A stretch of 12,721 nt of DNA. Source: RGIG1995 sp045126815 (GTDB lineage: Bacteria; Bacillota; Clostridia; Oscillospirales; CAG-272). Below are positions 1 to 7,761 of this stretch, in pieces. The stretch is taken from the NCBI GenBank assembly GCA_045126815.1, contig JBGVPD010000062.1, positions 1 through 12,721 on the forward strand. The letters run 5' to 3'. Below the pieces are notes generated by a model, which was not told the origin of the DNA, ran no database searches, and worked only from the letters and a program-made list of their open reading frames with translations. How positions within the stretch are numbered: position 1 is the first letter of the stretch; each line of letters begins with the position of its first letter. The translations under genes were made by a program, and so were the position numbers.

Positions 1-29
1 AAAAATAACTTTACTTACTTACTTTTTAT

Positions 30-107
30 GTTACTTTCTTGCTGCGACAAGAAAGTAACCAAAGAAGTCGCCAAAAGGGCGAGGGGTTGCGATTCCCCCC
101 GCCCTTT
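30..107. repeat. Intergenic repeat-like block of two adjacent hairpins
   Basis: Two inverted repeats stand side by side. The first has perfect 12-bp arms, GTTACTTTCTTG at 30-41 and CAAGAAAGTAAC at 48-59, around the 6-nt loop CTGCGA. The second pairs AAAGGGCG (74-81) with CGCCCTTT (100-107) and GGGG (83-86) with CCCC (95-98), with one mismatch between the two stems and an 8-nt loop. No T-run follows either hairpin, so neither looks like an intrinsic terminator. The layout and wording resemble dispersed palindromic repeats that recur between genes in many gut Firmicutes. That resemblance is from memory, and copy number cannot be seen in one window. A short TTAC tandem (11-22) lies just upstream. 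Confidence 0.6.
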
Positions 108-290
108 GATCCCCACCCCCTAAACGCTTTGTTTCACTGCATCGTACATAAATATAAGATTTTTAATCTGTTTAGGTCGGGTTATGCTCACCCAAGACGG
201 AAAAAATAATATCGGGGGATTAATTTAATTTTTTAAAATGGGATAATATATTATATCTTTTTAACTGTACTTGTTGGGGAAGGATATAAG
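108..290. other. Gene-free stretch with one small hairpin
   Basis: No coding region is supported here on either strand. The only structure I see is a small hairpin in which GTC (176-178) and GGGT (179-182) pair with ACCC (190-193) and GAC (196-198), with an AA bulge and a 7-nt loop. The rest, 199-290, is AT-rich and unremarkable. Together with the repeat blocks on either side it makes up the roughly 500-bp gene-free start of the window. Confidence 0.4.
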
Positions 291-335
291 CCTCTCACTT
301 TGGGAGAGGTGGCAGCCGTAGGCTGACGGAGAGGG
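291..335. repeat. Small MITE-like or dispersed palindromic repeat
   Basis: CCTCTC (291-296) can pair either with GAGAGG at 304-309 or with the second GAGAGG at 329-334. Between them lies a CAGCC-gta-GGCTG hairpin (313-325). The outer arms can therefore form either a short local hairpin or a long cruciform enclosing the inner one. This design, CCTCTC...GAGAGGTGGC-stem-ACGGAGAGGG, matches the general form of short non-coding repeats I know from Clostridia genomes. It carries no ORF. Other copies elsewhere in the genome would be needed to prove it is a repeat. Confidence 0.55.
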
Positions 336-425
336 TTTTATAATTTTTAAACAAACTTGTCGGATAAAGGCGCTGATAATATTTATTTGGATAGTCTTTC
401 CATATTACAGTTGTAATAATTCTTG

Positions 426-454
426 TTGCGAAATATCATATTTTATGTTATAAT
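426..454 (+). promoter_or_regulatory. Sigma-A type promoter for prmA
   Basis: A -35-like TTGCGA (426-431, four of six consensus bases) is followed after 17 nt by a perfect -10 TATAAT (449-454). Transcription would start near 461, about 40 nt before prmA. The prmA ribosome binding site GAGAGG lies at 489-494, eight bases before the ATG. Confidence 0.65.
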
Positions 455-502
455 CAAAAGAGTAATGATATTGACACAAAAACACTGCGAGAGGTACAAA
501 AA

Positions 503-1426
503 ATGAAGTGGACACAGATAAAGGTAAGCGGAAATATTAAGGATAAAGACGAAATTTGCGCTGTTATGACTATGGTCGACCAAGGTCTTATGATTGAAGA
601 TTATAGCGACGTTTTAGAAGGGCTCAACGCTATGTACGGCGAACTTCTTGACGAGAGTATAATAAATGCAGATAAAGAAAAGGTATCGGTCAGCATCTTT
701 GTAAGCGAAGAAAAAAACTACGCCGAATGCGTAACGTTTTTGCGTGACAGATTTTCTCTTTTGGGGCTTGACGTAACAGTTGACGTGATCGGTGTTGACG
801 AGGACGATTGGGCAGATGCTTGGAAACAGTATTACAAGCCTGTTAAATGCGGTAAAAATATAGTCATCGTTCCCTTGTGGGAGAAATATGATGCAAAAGA
901 TACCGACGTAATCATAAAAATGGATCCCGGAATGGCTTTCGGTACGGGTACTCACGAAACAACGAGACTTTGCCTTTCTTTAATGGAAAAACATTTGAAA
1001 AAGGATATGACCGTTCTTGATATGGGAACCGGCAGCGGTATTCTTGCTATCTATGCCGCAAAAATGGGGGCTGAAAAAATTGATGCTTACGATATTGATC
1101 CCGTTGCCGTAAAGGTTGCAAAAGAAAATTTTGTCGAAAATTCTGTTCAAGATAAGATATTCTGCAAGGTATCTGACCTTATGCAAAATGCTGACAAAAC
1201 AAGAGAAAAATATGATTTTGTTTGCGCTAATATTGTTGCCGATATCGTAATAAGATTGTCTGAATGTATGGGCGATTACGTTAAAAAAGACGGCCTTTGC
1301 GCTGTTTCCGGCATCATAGAACCTCAGGCAGAACGTGTAAAGACGGCTGTTTGCGATAAAGGTTTTGTACTTATTGACGAATTAAAAGAGAACGATTGGT
1401 GTGCATTTGTGTTTAAAAAGATATGA
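503..1426 (+). CDS. prmA: Ribosomal protein L11 methyltransferase PrmA
   Basis: PrmA transfers methyl groups from S-adenosylmethionine to lysines and the N-terminus of ribosomal protein L11 in the cytoplasm. The 307-residue product has the usual family length. The N-terminal third is the L11-recognition domain and the rest is a Rossmann-type methyltransferase. The family hallmark FGTGTHETT is at residues 146-154. The SAM-binding glycine loop DMGTGSGIL starts at residue 173. The ANIVADI segment near residues 242-248 corresponds to the conserved motif IV of the fold. The ATG at 503 has a GAGAGG ribosome binding site eight bases upstream, and the promoter sits just above it. rsmE follows, as in many Firmicutes, but across a 164-bp gap with its own promoter, so the two are probably not strictly co-transcribed. 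Identification is by motif and length and is secure. Confidence 0.95.
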   Translation: MKWTQIKVSGNIKDKDEICAVMTMVDQGLMIEDYSDVLEGLNAMYGELLDESIINADKEKVSVSIFVSEEKNYAECVTFLRDRFSLLGLDVTVDVIGVDEDDWADAWKQYYKPVKCGKNIVIVPLWEKYDAKDTDVIIKMDPGMAFGTGTHETTRLCLSLMEKHLKKDMTVLDMGTGSGILAIYAAKMGAEKIDAYDIDPVAVKVAKENFVENSVQDKIFCKVSDLMQNADKTREKYDFVCANIVADIVIRLSECMGDYVKKDGLCAVSGIIEPQAERVKTAVCDKGFVLIDELKENDWCAFVFKKI

Positions 1427-1433
1427 TTTTTTA

Positions 1434-1477
1434 TGCAATTTAACGATACTTTGTTGTAAATTGCACAAAAAAGTGCA
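1434..1477. repeat. Overlapping inverted repeats between prmA and rsmE
   Basis: TGCAATTTA (1434-1442) and TAAATTGCA (1457-1465) are perfect 9-bp inverted arms 14 nt apart. TGCAC (1462-1466) and GTGCA (1473-1477) form a second hairpin with an A6 loop. The two structures share bases 1462-1465, so only one can form at a time. No T-run follows. They lie about 30 bp upstream of the rsmE -35 box. They could be a weak prmA transcript end or a regulator site, and I cannot tell which. Confidence 0.35.
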
Positions 1478-1507
1478 CGAAAATTTGTAAAAATATTAAA
1501 AATCCAT

Positions 1508-1536
1508 TTGACAAAATGACCATATTGTTGTATAAT
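1508..1536 (+). promoter_or_regulatory. Perfect consensus sigma-A promoter for rsmE
   Basis: TTGACA (1508-1513), a 17-nt spacer, and TATAAT (1531-1536) give a full consensus match at both hexamers with ideal spacing. Transcription would begin near 1543, about 48 nt before the rsmE ATG. This should be a strong constitutive promoter and could feed the downstream regulator gene as well. Confidence 0.85.
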
Positions 1537-1590
1537 ATTTTGGAAAATATGCTGGCTAATGTGTAGCGATTTGTACAAAGGAGGAAGATC

Positions 1591-2331
1591 ATGTCATATC
1601 CAAGATTCTTTGTCAATTCGGTCAATATTGGCGGCAGTACGATTACTCTTGACGGCGAATCTGCATCACATATTTCAAAGTCGCTTCGAATGAAAGCAGG
1701 AGAGCGAATCGTGGTGTGCGATACCGAAAAAAACGAGTACGAGTGTGTTCTTGAATTGTTTTCGGCTGATACTGTTACGGCGAGAATAGAGGACGTTAAG
1801 CGAAACGTGTCCGAGCCTTTGTATAAGGTAACGGTGTATCAGGCTTGTCCTAAGTCCGATAAAATGGATAGTATAGTTCAAAAAGCAGTTGAACTGGGCG
1901 CATACGGTATCGTTGCTTTTATGAGTGACAGATGCATCGCAAGGTACGATTCAAAAGGCTTCGAGAAAAAGTGTGACAGGTGGCAGAAAATTGCACTTGA
2001 AGCGGCAAAGCAAAGCGGAAGAGGCTACGTTCCTTTTGTAAGGTGGCTGCCCGATTTAAAAAGCGCTGTCAGCGAGATGACACAAAACGGGATTTCGTTT
2101 ATGTGTTATGAAGACGAGGAAACGCTGACGTTCAAAGAGTTTCTCAGAACGCACGAAAATGAAAAGGAATTATCTTTTTTGATCGGACCCGAGGGTGGTT
2201 TTTCTGTAAACGAGGCTGAATTTTGCAGAAGCTGTGGAGTTAAAACGGTAAGTTTGGGAAAAAGAATACTTAGAACAGAAACGGCGTCGGGGTATGTTTT
2301 ATCCTCACTTTCCTATGAAAAAGAATTGTGA
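1591..2331 (+). CDS. rsmE: 16S rRNA (uracil-1498-N3)-methyltransferase RsmE
   Basis: RsmE methylates N3 of U1498 in 16S rRNA using SAM and belongs to the SPOUT (trefoil-knot) class. The 246-residue product has the usual family length. An N-terminal PUA-like domain covers about residues 1-75. The C-terminal knot carries the diagnostic GPEGGF (199-204) and RILRTETA (225-232), which build the SAM pocket. Further N-terminal family features are the YQACPKSDKMD segment and the KAVELG stretch after it. The ATG at 1591 follows AAAGGAGG (1577-1584) by six bases, an optimal site. The gene has its own perfect promoter upstream. A 65-bp gap without a visible terminator separates it from the next gene, so read-through is likely. 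Confidence 0.94.
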   Translation: MSYPRFFVNSVNIGGSTITLDGESASHISKSLRMKAGERIVVCDTEKNEYECVLELFSADTVTARIEDVKRNVSEPLYKVTVYQACPKSDKMDSIVQKAVELGAYGIVAFMSDRCIARYDSKGFEKKCDRWQKIALEAAKQSGRGYVPFVRWLPDLKSAVSEMTQNGISFMCYEDEETLTFKEFLRTHENEKELSFLIGPEGGFSVNEAEFCRSCGVKTVSLGKRILRTETASGYVLSSLSYEKEL

Positions 2332-2396
2332 TTGAAGTTAATTTTTACAAGATATTAAACAGATAAATGGAAGTTTTGAAAAGGAGCTAAAACAAA

Positions 2397-3482
2397 ATGT
2401 CGAACAGAGTGTTTCAGGGAATAATTCATCAAATGAAAGATGCAGTTGACAGAGTTATAGGTGTCATTGATGAAAACGGAGTGGTTATTTCCTGCAGTGA
2501 GCTTGGCAAAATCGGCGAATCGAGAAATAACGTTAGAGACGAGTTGGCTTATACGGGCGAGACCGTTACAAGAGACGGATATACATATCGTCCTTTGGGT
2601 AACAGCGCCAATGCTGAATACATAGTATTTGTTGAAGGTGAGGACAGAAAGGCTGAAAGCACTTCGATGATCCTTGCTATTTCGTTGGCAAATATTAAGA
2701 ACTTATATGATGAAAAGTATGACAAGGGTTCATTCTTGAAGAATATTATTCTCGACAATATTCTTCCGAGTGACATATATATGAAATCAAAGGAACTTCA
2801 TTTTTTGAATGACGTACAGCGTATAGTATTTCTTATCAAGTTCCATTCAAAAAGCGATATTATGCCGTTTGATATTATTCAGAATATGTTCCCTGACAAG
2901 AATAAGGATTACGTTATAAGCGTAGGAGAAAGCGACGTTGTTCTTATAAGCGAAGTTAAGGGATACTGCGATATGCGCGAGATGGAAAAGATCGCGCGTC
3001 AGATCGCTGATACTTTGAATACCGAGTTCTTTGCAAGAGTATCTATCGGTATCGGTACTGCGGTTACTAACATAAAAGATCTTGCGACGTCGTTTAAAGA
3101 AGCGCAGGTCGCTATCGAAGTCGGTAAGGTGTTTGATACTGAGAAAAACATAATCAGTTATGAAAACCTCGGAATAGGAAGACTTATATATCAGCTTCCC
3201 ACAACGCTTTGTGAGATGTTTATGCACGAGGTATTCAAGAAAGGTTCGCTTGAGTCACTTGACCACGAAACTCTTTCGACTATTCAGGCATTCTTTGAAA
3301 ACAATCTTAACGTGTCGGAAACAGCAAGAAAGCTTTTCGTACACAGAAATACGCTTGTTTACCGTCTTGAGAAGATCCGTAAACTTACGGGGCTTGATCT
3401 TCGTGAGTTTGAACACGCAATTACGTTTAAGGTAGCTTTGATGGTTCAGAAGTACCTTACGTCAAAACCCATTAAATTTTAA
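2397..3482 (+). CDS. CdaR/PucR-family transcriptional regulator
   Basis: This is a predicted cytoplasmic DNA-binding regulator of 361 residues. The C-terminus (about residues 300-355) holds the PucR/CdaR-type helix-turn-helix: NVSETARKLFVHRNTLVYRL starts at residue 305, followed by a KLTGLDLREFEHAITFKVAL tail typical of this family. The middle (about 130-270) resembles the GGDEF-like domain found in CdaR regulators. The N-terminus, with GVIDENGVVISCSE, looks like the putative diacid-recognition sensor. Family members such as E. coli CdaR respond to sugar diacids, but no diacid uptake or catabolic genes are visible here, so the ligand is unknown. The start uses AAGGAG (2381-2386) ten bases upstream. 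It precedes ftsE by 174 bp, so it may control the cell-wall operon next door. That is inference from position only. Confidence 0.82.
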   Translation: MSNRVFQGIIHQMKDAVDRVIGVIDENGVVISCSELGKIGESRNNVRDELAYTGETVTRDGYTYRPLGNSANAEYIVFVEGEDRKAESTSMILAISLANIKNLYDEKYDKGSFLKNIILDNILPSDIYMKSKELHFLNDVQRIVFLIKFHSKSDIMPFDIIQNMFPDKNKDYVISVGESDVVLISEVKGYCDMREMEKIARQIADTLNTEFFARVSIGIGTAVTNIKDLATSFKEAQVAIEVGKVFDTEKNIISYENLGIGRLIYQLPTTLCEMFMHEVFKKGSLESLDHETLSTIQAFFENNLNVSETARKLFVHRNTLVYRLEKIRKLTGLDLREFEHAITFKVALMVQKYLTSKPIKF

Positions 3483-3502
3483 ATCATTTGAGAAACGCTG
3501 AT

Positions 3503-3639
3503 GCTTGTATTATTGAGGAATTGTAAAAAACCGAAAATATATACAAGCTTTTGGTGTGTTTAAAGGGGAAAAAATTTTAGGGCAGTGTAAACAAAAACAA
3601 GGACATCGGTTTGGCAGATATGACGATAAACCGAAAATA
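3503..3639. repeat. Direct and inverted repeats upstream of ftsE
   Basis: The 174-bp gap before ftsE holds an exact 12-bp direct repeat, AAACCGAAAATA, at 3528-3539 and 3628-3639, exactly 100 bp apart. It also holds an 8-bp inverted repeat, GCTTGTAT (3503-3510) and ATACAAGC (3541-3548), 30 nt apart. The second direct-repeat copy ends only 17 bp before the ftsE ATG. No promoter with good hexamers is evident. The repeats could be paired operator sites for the regulator encoded immediately upstream, but nothing in the sequence proves binding. Confidence 0.4.
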
Positions 3640-3656
3640 ATGAGGGGAAAAATAAT

Positions 3657-4337
3657 ATGATAGAATTTGAAAACGTTAGAAAGGTATACCCGAACGGCAC
3701 TTTGGCGCTTGACGGAGTTGACCTGAAAATTAACGACGGAGAGTTCGTATTTATCGTAGGCTCATCGGGTGCCGGTAAATCGACATTGATGAAACTCCTT
3801 CTCAGAGAGGAAAAAGTAACGTCGGGAACGATCAAGGTAGACGAGTTCGACCTTTCCCGTATGTCTAATTATAAAGTTCCGTATTACAGACGCCAACTTG
3901 GCGTAGTTTTTCAGGATTTCAGACTTTTTCAGAACAAGACTGTTTTTGAAAACGTTTCATTTGCGATGCGAGCAATAGGAGAATCCAATTCAGCGATCAG
4001 AAGAAGAGTTCCCGCGCTTTTGAATATCGTGGGACTTCATGATAAAATGAAATGCTATCCCAGTGAATTGTCGGGCGGTGAGCAACAGAGAATTGCTTTG
4101 GCAAGAGCTTTGGCTAACAATCCCGGTATAATCATAGCGGACGAGCCTACGGGTAACCTTGATCCCGAGCTTAGCTTTGATATGATGAATCTTCTCCGCC
4201 GTATAAACAGAAGCAAAAACAAAACGGTTGTGGTTATTACCCACGAAAAGAACCTCGTTGACCATTTCCAAGAGAGAGTTATAAGACTTGAAAACGGAAA
4301 AATGATAGAGGACAGAGTAGGGGGAATGTTTGAATGA
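3657..4337 (+). CDS. ftsE: Cell division ATP-binding protein FtsE
   Basis: FtsE is the cytoplasmic ATPase of the FtsEX complex, an ABC-type machine that switches on peptidoglycan hydrolases outside the membrane instead of transporting a substrate. The product has 226 residues, the normal length. The Walker A motif GSSGAGKST is at 35-43, the ABC signature LSGGEQQ starts at 138, Walker B IIIADEP ends in D162/E163, and the switch histidine is H196 in VVVITHE. The start MIEFENVRKVYPNG is typical of FtsE. The ATG at 3657 follows an AGGGG ribosome binding site (3643-3647) by nine bases. The stop overlaps the ftsX start in an ATGA, so the two subunits are translationally coupled. Confidence 0.95.
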   Translation: MIEFENVRKVYPNGTLALDGVDLKINDGEFVFIVGSSGAGKSTLMKLLLREEKVTSGTIKVDEFDLSRMSNYKVPYYRRQLGVVFQDFRLFQNKTVFENVSFAMRAIGESNSAIRRRVPALLNIVGLHDKMKCYPSELSGGEQQRIALARALANNPGIIIADEPTGNLDPELSFDMMNLLRRINRSKNKTVVVITHEKNLVDHFQERVIRLENGKMIEDRVGGMFE

Positions 4338-5221
4338 GAAGATACAGTATAATGTATTTTATCAGCCAGAGTTTTAAAGGTCTTTGGCGAAACGGTGTTA
4401 TGACTCTTGCTTCTATAACCGTTCTTTTGTCGTGTCTTGTGGTTATGGGAAGCTTTGCTTTGATAGTTGCAAACTTGAATGAAAACCTCGATTCTTTGGG
4501 GGATATGAATGAAATCGTTGCATTTATCGAGCTTGATAAAACCGAAGAAGAAATAAACAGTATAAGAGAAAAAGTTAATACATATTCAAACATAAAAAAG
4601 ATTGAATATATTTCAAAAGAAGATGCGTTGAAGCAGGAGAAAGAAAAGTATTCAAAAGAGTTTCCCGACTTTTTTGATGGTATAACGAGCGACGTTTATC
4701 CTGCATCTATCGTTATTACTTATAAGAGCAACGCAAACGTTGAGACGTTGAAAAATGACCTTACGAAAACAGAGGGAATATACAAGGTAAATTGCCGTGC
4801 GGATATAGCTCAGACGCTTGAGACTATGAAGAGCGGTATTATCTGGATTTTCGTTTGGTTCTTGGCAGTTCTGTTTGTGGTTAGCCTTTTTGTAATAATA
4901 AATACGATAAAACTTGCTGTTTTCGGCAGAAGACAGGAGATAAGCGTAATGAGATACGTTGGCGCTACAAACTGGTTTATTATGCTTCCGTTCGTTTTGG
5001 AAGGTATAATAATCGGTCTTATATCATCGGGAATTGCTTTTGGTATAGAGATGTACATTTACAAGTTTTTACAGAAAGCGGTTGCATCCGAGTACAATAT
5101 GTTTAAAATTATTCCGTTTGCGGAAATGCAAAACTGGTTGCTTCTTATATTCGTCGGAATAGGCGTTTTGGCAGGTGTAATAGGCAGCTCGATATCACTA
5201 AGGAAAAACCTTAAGGCATAA
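4334..5221 (+). CDS. ftsX: Cell division protein FtsX (FtsEX membrane subunit)
   Basis: FtsX is the membrane subunit that couples FtsE ATP hydrolysis to hydrolase activation at the cell surface. The 295-residue product shows the standard four-helix layout: TM1 at about 24-46, a large extracytoplasmic domain at about 47-167, TM2 at about 168-192, TM3 at about 215-242 and TM4 at about 268-288. The cytoplasmic loop after TM2 carries FGRRQEISVMRYVGAT, a family hallmark. The ATG at 4334 lies in the ATGA overlap with ftsE. A second in-frame ATG six codons later is possible, but the overlap start fits the usual coupling. The extracytoplasmic domain is where a coiled-coil hydrolase would dock. The gene 25 bp downstream encodes exactly such a protein. 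Confidence 0.94.
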   Translation: MRRYSIMYFISQSFKGLWRNGVMTLASITVLLSCLVVMGSFALIVANLNENLDSLGDMNEIVAFIELDKTEEEINSIREKVNTYSNIKKIEYISKEDALKQEKEKYSKEFPDFFDGITSDVYPASIVITYKSNANVETLKNDLTKTEGIYKVNCRADIAQTLETMKSGIIWIFVWFLAVLFVVSLFVIINTIKLAVFGRRQEISVMRYVGATNWFIMLPFVLEGIIIGLISSGIAFGIEMYIYKFLQKAVASEYNMFKIIPFAEMQNWLLLIFVGIGVLAGVIGSSISLRKNLKA

Positions 5222-5246
5222 AAGGCCAAAACGAAAAGGAGTTTTT

Positions 5247-6479
5247 ATGAAAAACAGACGAAGTTTATTGATAAAGCTTACGGCAGTTGTGTTATTATCA
5301 GTATCCGCTATGTTTATTGTTTCTTCGCCGATGGAGCAAACGAATAAGGTTTTGGCAGCTAAGGTTTCAGACTCGACGGTTAAGGGGCATGAAGACAGAA
5401 TAGAACAGCTTCAAAAAGACCAAAAAGAATACGAAAAACTGATGAATGAAGCTAAGGCAAATGCAAATAGCTATCTTAAGCAGAAAGAATATCTCGATAA
5501 GCAGATTGCAAACTTAAATGAGCAGATAGAATTGACCGAAAGTCTTATTGAAGAGTACGGTAAAGCAATTGAAGCAAAACAAGCTGAAATTGAGGCAAAA
5601 GAAAAAGAGCTTGATGAGAAGTTTGAAAACTTTAAGGACAGACTCCGTGTTACTTACGAAAACGGCTCGATGGGATATCTTACAATGCTTTTAAGCTCGG
5701 AAAGTATTTCCGACTTTTTGACAAGTATTGAGAGAATGACGAATATGCTTGATTATGACAAGCGTGTTATGAAAAATATTAACGAAGAAAAAGCGGCGTT
5801 AGCTGTTCAAAAAGAAGAAATTGAGCTTTTAAAAACAAGTAACGAAACGGTTAAAAGTAATTTAGAAGAAAGCAAAGCAGAGCTTGATAAGAAGGCGAAA
5901 GAGGCTGAAGGATTTTACAACGAAGCGAAGAATACCGAGGCTGAATACTTTAAAAAATATAACGAAGCTCGCAAGGCAGAAGAAAAAGAAAATGCTGCTC
6001 TTGACGCATATTTGAAAGAGTTGGCTAAAAAGAATAACGGTACTTTCACCGGAGATTTTGCATGGCCTTTGAGTAATGCAAACAATATTATAACGTCAAA
6101 ATTCGGTCCCCGTACCTACAAGATATACGGAAGATGGGTTTCAGATACCCACCGTGGAATTGACATAAGCTGTCCGACGGGCAGTGCCGTAAGAGCTTGT
6201 GCTGCAGGAACCGTTGATATTGCCCAGTGGAGCAACAGCTACGGCTATTACGTAGTAATAAGCCACGGTTCAGGCTATACGACACTTTACGCACACAATA
6301 GTTTGCTTAAAGTTAAGGTTGGACAAAAGGTAAACAAGGGTGACTTGATAGCTCTTTCGGGAAGTACGGGAAATTCTTCAGGTCCTCACTTGCATCTTGA
6401 GATAAGCAAATCAGGAAGCTTGTTAAACCCCTTGGAATGCGGACTTCTTTCACATCCTAAGCTGACTATTTGGGGATAA
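5247..6479 (+). CDS. Secreted coiled-coil M23 peptidase, predicted FtsEX-controlled murein hydrolase
   Basis: This is a predicted exported peptidoglycan endopeptidase of 410 residues. Residues 1-38 form a signal peptide: KNRRSLLIK, a hydrophobic core at 11-27, and likely cleavage near VLAA. Residues from about 44 to 260 are rich in K, E, Q and L in heptad-like order and form a long coiled coil. It contains the YLTMLLSSESISDFL segment seen in EnvC/PcsB/CwlO-type FtsX partners. The C-terminal M23 (LytM) domain keeps the metal and catalytic residues H302 and D306 (HRGID), H350 (YAH), and H381 and H383 (HLHLE). Unlike E. coli EnvC, which lacks an intact metal site, this enzyme should be active itself. 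AAAAGGAG lies five bases before the ATG. The gene sits directly behind ftsX, which fits an FtsEX-hydrolase complex, but docking is inferred. Confidence 0.9.
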   Translation: MKNRRSLLIKLTAVVLLSVSAMFIVSSPMEQTNKVLAAKVSDSTVKGHEDRIEQLQKDQKEYEKLMNEAKANANSYLKQKEYLDKQIANLNEQIELTESLIEEYGKAIEAKQAEIEAKEKELDEKFENFKDRLRVTYENGSMGYLTMLLSSESISDFLTSIERMTNMLDYDKRVMKNINEEKAALAVQKEEIELLKTSNETVKSNLEESKAELDKKAKEAEGFYNEAKNTEAEYFKKYNEARKAEEKENAALDAYLKELAKKNNGTFTGDFAWPLSNANNIITSKFGPRTYKIYGRWVSDTHRGIDISCPTGSAVRACAAGTVDIAQWSNSYGYYVVISHGSGYTTLYAHNSLLKVKVGQKVNKGDLIALSGSTGNSSGPHLHLEISKSGSLLNPLECGLLSHPKLTIWG

Positions 6480-6496
6480 AATATTACGGTGAAATA

Positions 6497-7711
6497 ATGT
6501 CGAAGAAAAAGATAAGTATACCCGTATTTTTGGTCGTATGCGCGGTTTTGGTTGTGATCACGTTTCAGACAACGTTTCTTGCGGTAACGCAGATGTTCAG
6601 AAACAAGATCGTAAATGAAAACTCGGACAACACGAAGGCTACTTGGGAAAGTAAGCTTGAGTATATTGATGAATTGACCAAAAAATACTTTTTAAAAGAG
6701 ATCTCTACGGAAAATTTGGAAGACTATTTGCCCAAAGCCTATATTGCCGCACTAAACGATAAATATACTTACTATATGACGAGTGAGGAATTTGAAGCTT
6801 TTACTGCGAACAATAATGCCGATATGCAGGGAATAGGCGTAACCGTTGTTTATAACAGCGAATTTAACGCTATCGAGGTCGTTGGTGTGGTAAACGGATC
6901 ACCTGCCCTTGAAAGCGGGGTTGAAGTCGGTGATTTGATATATATAGTCGAGGGTAAAAAGGTAGCCGAGATAGGCTATGCCGAGGCTATGAACGTTATG
7001 CTCGGTAAGGCGGGTAGCGTTGCAAACTTTTCGGTAATGAGAGAGACTAACGAGGGAAAGAAAAGCATAGATTTTTCAATAGTTCGCGGATTTATTGTTG
7101 AAGAAACGGTAAATTATTATCTGCATAACGAAAATGTGGGTATCATAAGAATTGTTGAGTTTGATCTTGGAACCCCTGAGCAATTTGAGAATGCAATAAA
7201 CGAATTGTTGAAGATGGGGGCTGTTAAGTTTGTATTTGACGTAAGATATAATCCAGGCGGAGATCTTGAGTCTATTACAAAGATTTTGGATATGCTTTTG
7301 CCCGAAGGTCCTATTATAAGAATAATTGACCGTTACGGTGAAGAAATAGTAAGAAAATCGGATGAAAAATCATTTGATTATCCAATGGCAGTTGTGGTAA
7401 ACGGCAGTACGGCAAGTGCTGCGGAGCTGTTTACATCTGCGCTTAAGGATTATGAAAAAGCCGTGATAGTTGGACAGACAACATACGGTAAGGGAACTAT
7501 GCAGAGCGTTTTCGGGTTATCGGACGGTTCTGCGGTATGTATGACTACGCAGACGTATTGTCCTCCGTATTCCGAGAGTTATGACGGAATAGGAGTCAAA
7601 CCCGATATAGAAGTGGCTCTTCCCGAAGAGTTGCAGAACACAAGTATATATAAGTTAACGTTTGAACAGGACGTTCAGTTGAGAACGGCTGTTGAAGCGT
7701 TAAGTAAATAA
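6497..7711 (+). CDS. S41-family C-terminal processing peptidase (CtpA/CtpB type) with PDZ domain
   Basis: This is a predicted membrane-anchored serine protease acting outside the membrane, 404 residues long from the ATG I prefer. It has an N-terminal signal anchor at about residues 6-29, a PDZ domain from about residue 110 to 180 (MQGIGVTVVY onward), and the S41 core. The catalytic serine is S307 in NGSTASAAE, the general base K332 in TTYGKG, and Q336 completes the set. The 25-residue Ser-Lys spacing equals that of E. coli Prc (S452/K477). The reading frame can extend to a TTG at 6470 that overlaps the upstream stop. I chose ATG 6497 because the extra nine residues precede a normal anchor, though its ribosome binding site is weak and coupling to the M23 gene is likely. 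An S41 peptidase next to ftsEX is also known in Bacillus subtilis (ctpB). Confidence 0.9.
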   Translation: MSKKKISIPVFLVVCAVLVVITFQTTFLAVTQMFRNKIVNENSDNTKATWESKLEYIDELTKKYFLKEISTENLEDYLPKAYIAALNDKYTYYMTSEEFEAFTANNNADMQGIGVTVVYNSEFNAIEVVGVVNGSPALESGVEVGDLIYIVEGKKVAEIGYAEAMNVMLGKAGSVANFSVMRETNEGKKSIDFSIVRGFIVEETVNYYLHNENVGIIRIVEFDLGTPEQFENAINELLKMGAVKFVFDVRYNPGGDLESITKILDMLLPEGPIIRIIDRYGEEIVRKSDEKSFDYPMAVVVNGSTASAAELFTSALKDYEKAVIVGQTTYGKGTMQSVFGLSDGSAVCMTTQTYCPPYSESYDGIGVKPDIEVALPEELQNTSIYKLTFEQDVQLRTAVEALSK

Positions 7712-7761
7712 AATAAATATCTTAAAAATAAAACGTAATAACATGAAAGAGGAGAAATACA

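Noticed and set aside
3503..3560. Terminator after the CdaR-type regulator
   Set aside because: The 8-bp arms are 30 nt apart and only a TTTT follows, too weak for an intrinsic terminator.
6470..6496. TTG start for the S41 peptidase at 6470
   Set aside because: It overlaps the M23 stop codon and adds nine residues before a normal signal anchor. ATG 6497 is simpler, although its ribosome binding site is weak.
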